This document shows positions 62,015 to 64,000 of a stretch of DNA of 64,000 bases, piece by piece (position 1 is the first letter of the stretch; every line of letters begins with the position of its first letter). The stretch comes from Apis mellifera (lineage: Eukaryota; Arthropoda; Insecta; Hymenoptera; Apidae): positions 8,581,931 to 8,645,930 of the forward strand of contig NC_037649.1 in NCBI RefSeq assembly GCF_003254395.2, written 5' to 3'. The notes beneath the pieces are model-generated. The model was not told the DNA's origin. It saw nothing but the letters and a program-made list of their open reading frames with translations, and made no database searches. The position numbers and the translations under genes are program-made.

Positions 62015-63774
62015 AAAAAATTAACATCGTTTTTATAACTTAAAGTGGTCGTTTCTATAGAAGGGTACCATATTGTATAGAAATGATTGGTGCTTTTAAA
62101 GGAAGTTGAAGGTTGCGTTGTTATGGAAGTACTCATTGACGATGATGTATCAATTTCTGGCAGTGCCGATGACTTTGTAAGTAAAGTAAAGGCAGTACTT
62201 CTTTCTTCGTTATCAGTCTCAAATGTTTCTTCGAAAAACGAAGTAGTCGATAAAAAATTATAGACATTGCAAAATGGTCCACTATAAAATATTGGACAAA
62301 TGCAAGTAAAACTGTTGATACCATCGATACAAGTACCTCCGTTCTCACAATTTGCAAATTTGGATTCACAATCATCATATTTTAATTCACATAATGCACC
62401 ATGATAATCTGGTACACAGTAACAAACTTGATGTTCGTCCTCGAATAAGCATATTGCATTATTTTTGCAAGGATTTTCTTCGCAGGGTACAATCGTTTTA
62501 TCGCAATCTTTACCTGTATATCCTTATGAAGAATTTTTAATATGATATTAAATTCGTAATAACACAAACATATTTTAAAATAAATCATTTTCTAAATTAT
62601 TAATAAGAATAAATTGTAATTTACCAAATAAACAAGCACAAGTATACGACGCAGGAATATTAATGCAAAGACCACCATTCTTACATGGCGATGTAAGACA
62701 TTCATTGATATCTTCATCACATAATCGACCTGTCCAACCTTTGAAATTTAATTTATCTAAATACTTAAATTGAGACATAGACTATTTAAATTATTTAAAA
62801 AAAAAAAAACGTCGTACCTTCAGAACAACGACAAAAGAAAGAAAATCCAGGTCCTTCCATACATTCACCTCCATTTTTACATATTGTATTATTACAAACC
62901 GAGGCGTCAATTTCGCAATAATCTCCTAAAAAAGAAATAATATTAGATAAAGTAGATAAAAAAAATTTAATTTTTACACATTAATTTTACCTGAGTACCC
63001 ATCAGGACATTGACAAGTAATACCATCGTAATCGAGACAAGTTCCGTTATTTAGACAGGGTTGATTCGAACATTCGCTATATTTTTGCTCGCAGTTTATA
63101 CCTAAAAATATGTGTAATACAATGTGAAATAATATTTTATAATATTGTAGTCATGTAAAAATATAATTTTCAATTTTTTTTCCAATCATTTAAATAAGTA
63201 GAAGAACAAATACGCTATTTAATAATTCCCTCTGCTAACAATGTCAAGAGATCGTTTTCGCACGTGCTATGAAAAGTAAACGAAGGAATCGTAAATTACC
63301 TACAAACCCTTCGGCACAGGTGCAGTTATAAGCAGCAACAGCATCGTTGCATGTTCCTCCGTTTAGGCAAGGATTAGACCAACAATCATTCCAATTGATT
63401 TCGCAATTGATTCCAGTGTAACCGTCGATACAGTAGCAAGAATAAGTGCTGTATTATATACGGGACGAATGACTAATATATTAATTTTAAATATTTATAT
63501 AAAATCATCTTTTTTATTCAATTTTTTTTCTTCTTTTGAACATTAAAAAATATAAAAATATAAAAAATAAAATAAAGAATGAAAATTTATTTATTTTGCG
63601 TTATAATAATTGATTTATATACCTGTTTATATCTTCTAAACATATTCCGTACATACAAGGATCTCCGCTACAATTCAGACCTTGTGAAAAACTGATCGTT
63701 AAGAGGAAAAATATTGCCAGAATAAAAGATTTTTCATTTAGAAATTTTTCAATGCTCATCCTTTTATAATGCAT
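58677..63774 (-). CDS. eys: Secreted EGF/LamG protein, eyes-shut-like
   Basis: Fifteen exons: 63623-63774, 63300-63448, 62991-63101, 62818-62925, 62625-62738, 61607-62522, 61054-61522, 60663-60985, 60371-60581, 60128-60279, 59889-60025, 59568-59813, 59307-59501, 58873-59101, 58677-58773; about 1202 residues. It has a signal peptide, seven EGF repeats (one with the calcium-binding DEDINEC), a Ser/Thr-rich mucin-like stretch of some 350 residues with a poly-Ser core, LamG 1, two EGFs, LamG 2, and a last EGF. There is no transmembrane helix, which argues against Crumbs. Fly eyes shut (spacemaker), a glycoprotein of the inter-rhabdomeral space, has this order but more LamG domains, so this chain ends early. 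An acceptor abuts the ATG at 63774, so the 5' UTR exon lies beyond 63776, possibly off the window. The donor at 61053 is uncertain. Confidence 0.8.
61941..62014. repeat. Coding trinucleotide repeat (poly-Ser)
   Basis: About 74 bp of ACT units on the plus strand, read as AGT serine codons in the eyes-shut-like mucin region, with isolated Thr, Ile and Asp interruptions. A slippage-prone coding microsatellite. The opposite strand reads as a meaningless poly-Thr frame. Confidence 0.9.
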
Positions 63775-64000
63775 TCTGAATAAAAATAATATAACTCTTA
63801 TATACATGTACGTTTGTTATAGATTATTACAAATTTTTACATGAAAAATATATTGGCTTATAGAGTTATAGAATAAATTTCATAAAAAAAAATTTGATTT
63901 ATGTATGAGTATAGATGTATATGGAACAATATATTTACAATATATTATTATTTTGATAATTTAAAATTAATTAAAATTTTATCTATTTCTATTTTAAAAA
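63775..64000. other. Right edge, intron or 5' region of the eyes-shut-like gene
   Basis: TTTTTATTCAG ends at 63776, directly upstream of the first ATG, so this A/T-rich sequence is probably the intron between a non-coding first exon and the signal-peptide exon. No exon is seen before the window ends. Confidence 0.5.

Noticed and set aside
61840..62043. Poly-Thr open frame on the plus strand
   Set aside because: It is the complement of the poly-Ser trinucleotide array in the eyes-shut-like gene.
1..64000. CRISPR arrays, bacterial-type operons, rRNA, tRNA, transposase or viral genes
   Set aside because: I looked on both strands and found no repeat-spacer array, no tRNA-like clover with conserved boxes, and no transposase or viral protein frame.

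Overview
The window is nuclear DNA of an insect, most likely a bee (Hymenoptera, probably Apis). Intergenic and intron sequence is extremely AT-rich, genes are split into many short exons by mostly 60-200 bp GT-AG introns, synonymous codons are biased to A/T, and every recognisable protein is closest to insect orthologues. All calls come from reading and splicing the exons by eye. Every coding chain below closes to a whole number of codons with matching intron phases. No alignment or expression data were available.

Layout, left to right: a GILT-family thiol reductase (-), RNA polymerase I/III subunit RPAC1/POLR1C (-), mitochondrial ATP synthase gamma (-), jagunal (-), tRNA m1A58 methyltransferase TRMT61A (+), gamma-tubulin (-), TFIIIB subunit Brf1 (+) whose fourth coding intron (8.2 kb) holds a complete antisense BTBD6/lute gene (-), COP9 signalosome subunit CSN5 (+), AP-1 complex gamma adaptin (-), ARFRP1 (-), PGAP3 (+), a laminin-type integrin alpha (alpha-PS1/mew-like, -), F1-ATPase assembly factor ATPAF2 (+) and an eyes-shut-like secreted EGF/LamG protein (-) whose first coding exon lies near the right edge. 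These are housekeeping and adhesion genes. There is no operon, CRISPR array, recognised tRNA/rRNA or transposase.

The most interesting material is in splicing and gene architecture: the lute gene nested in Brf1, with an open 136-codon read-through that would give a BTB-only isoform; a U12-type intron in Brf1; an 18-nt microexon in AP-1 gamma with a UGCAUG (Rbfox-type) site just downstream; several AP-1 gamma first exons that all join in phase and change the N-terminus; a 21/24/27-nt microexon in the integrin with a triple NAG acceptor; a three-copy dispersed repeat family, two copies of which form an inverted pair between ARFRP1 and PGAP3; and an isolated GC-richer foldable element in the presumed AP-1 gamma 3' UTR.

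Functional links between neighbours are mild. POLR1C and Brf1 both serve RNA polymerase III, AP-1 gamma and ARFRP1 both act at the trans-Golgi, and ATP synthase gamma and ATPAF2 both serve the F1 sector. They are separated by unrelated genes and may be together by chance.
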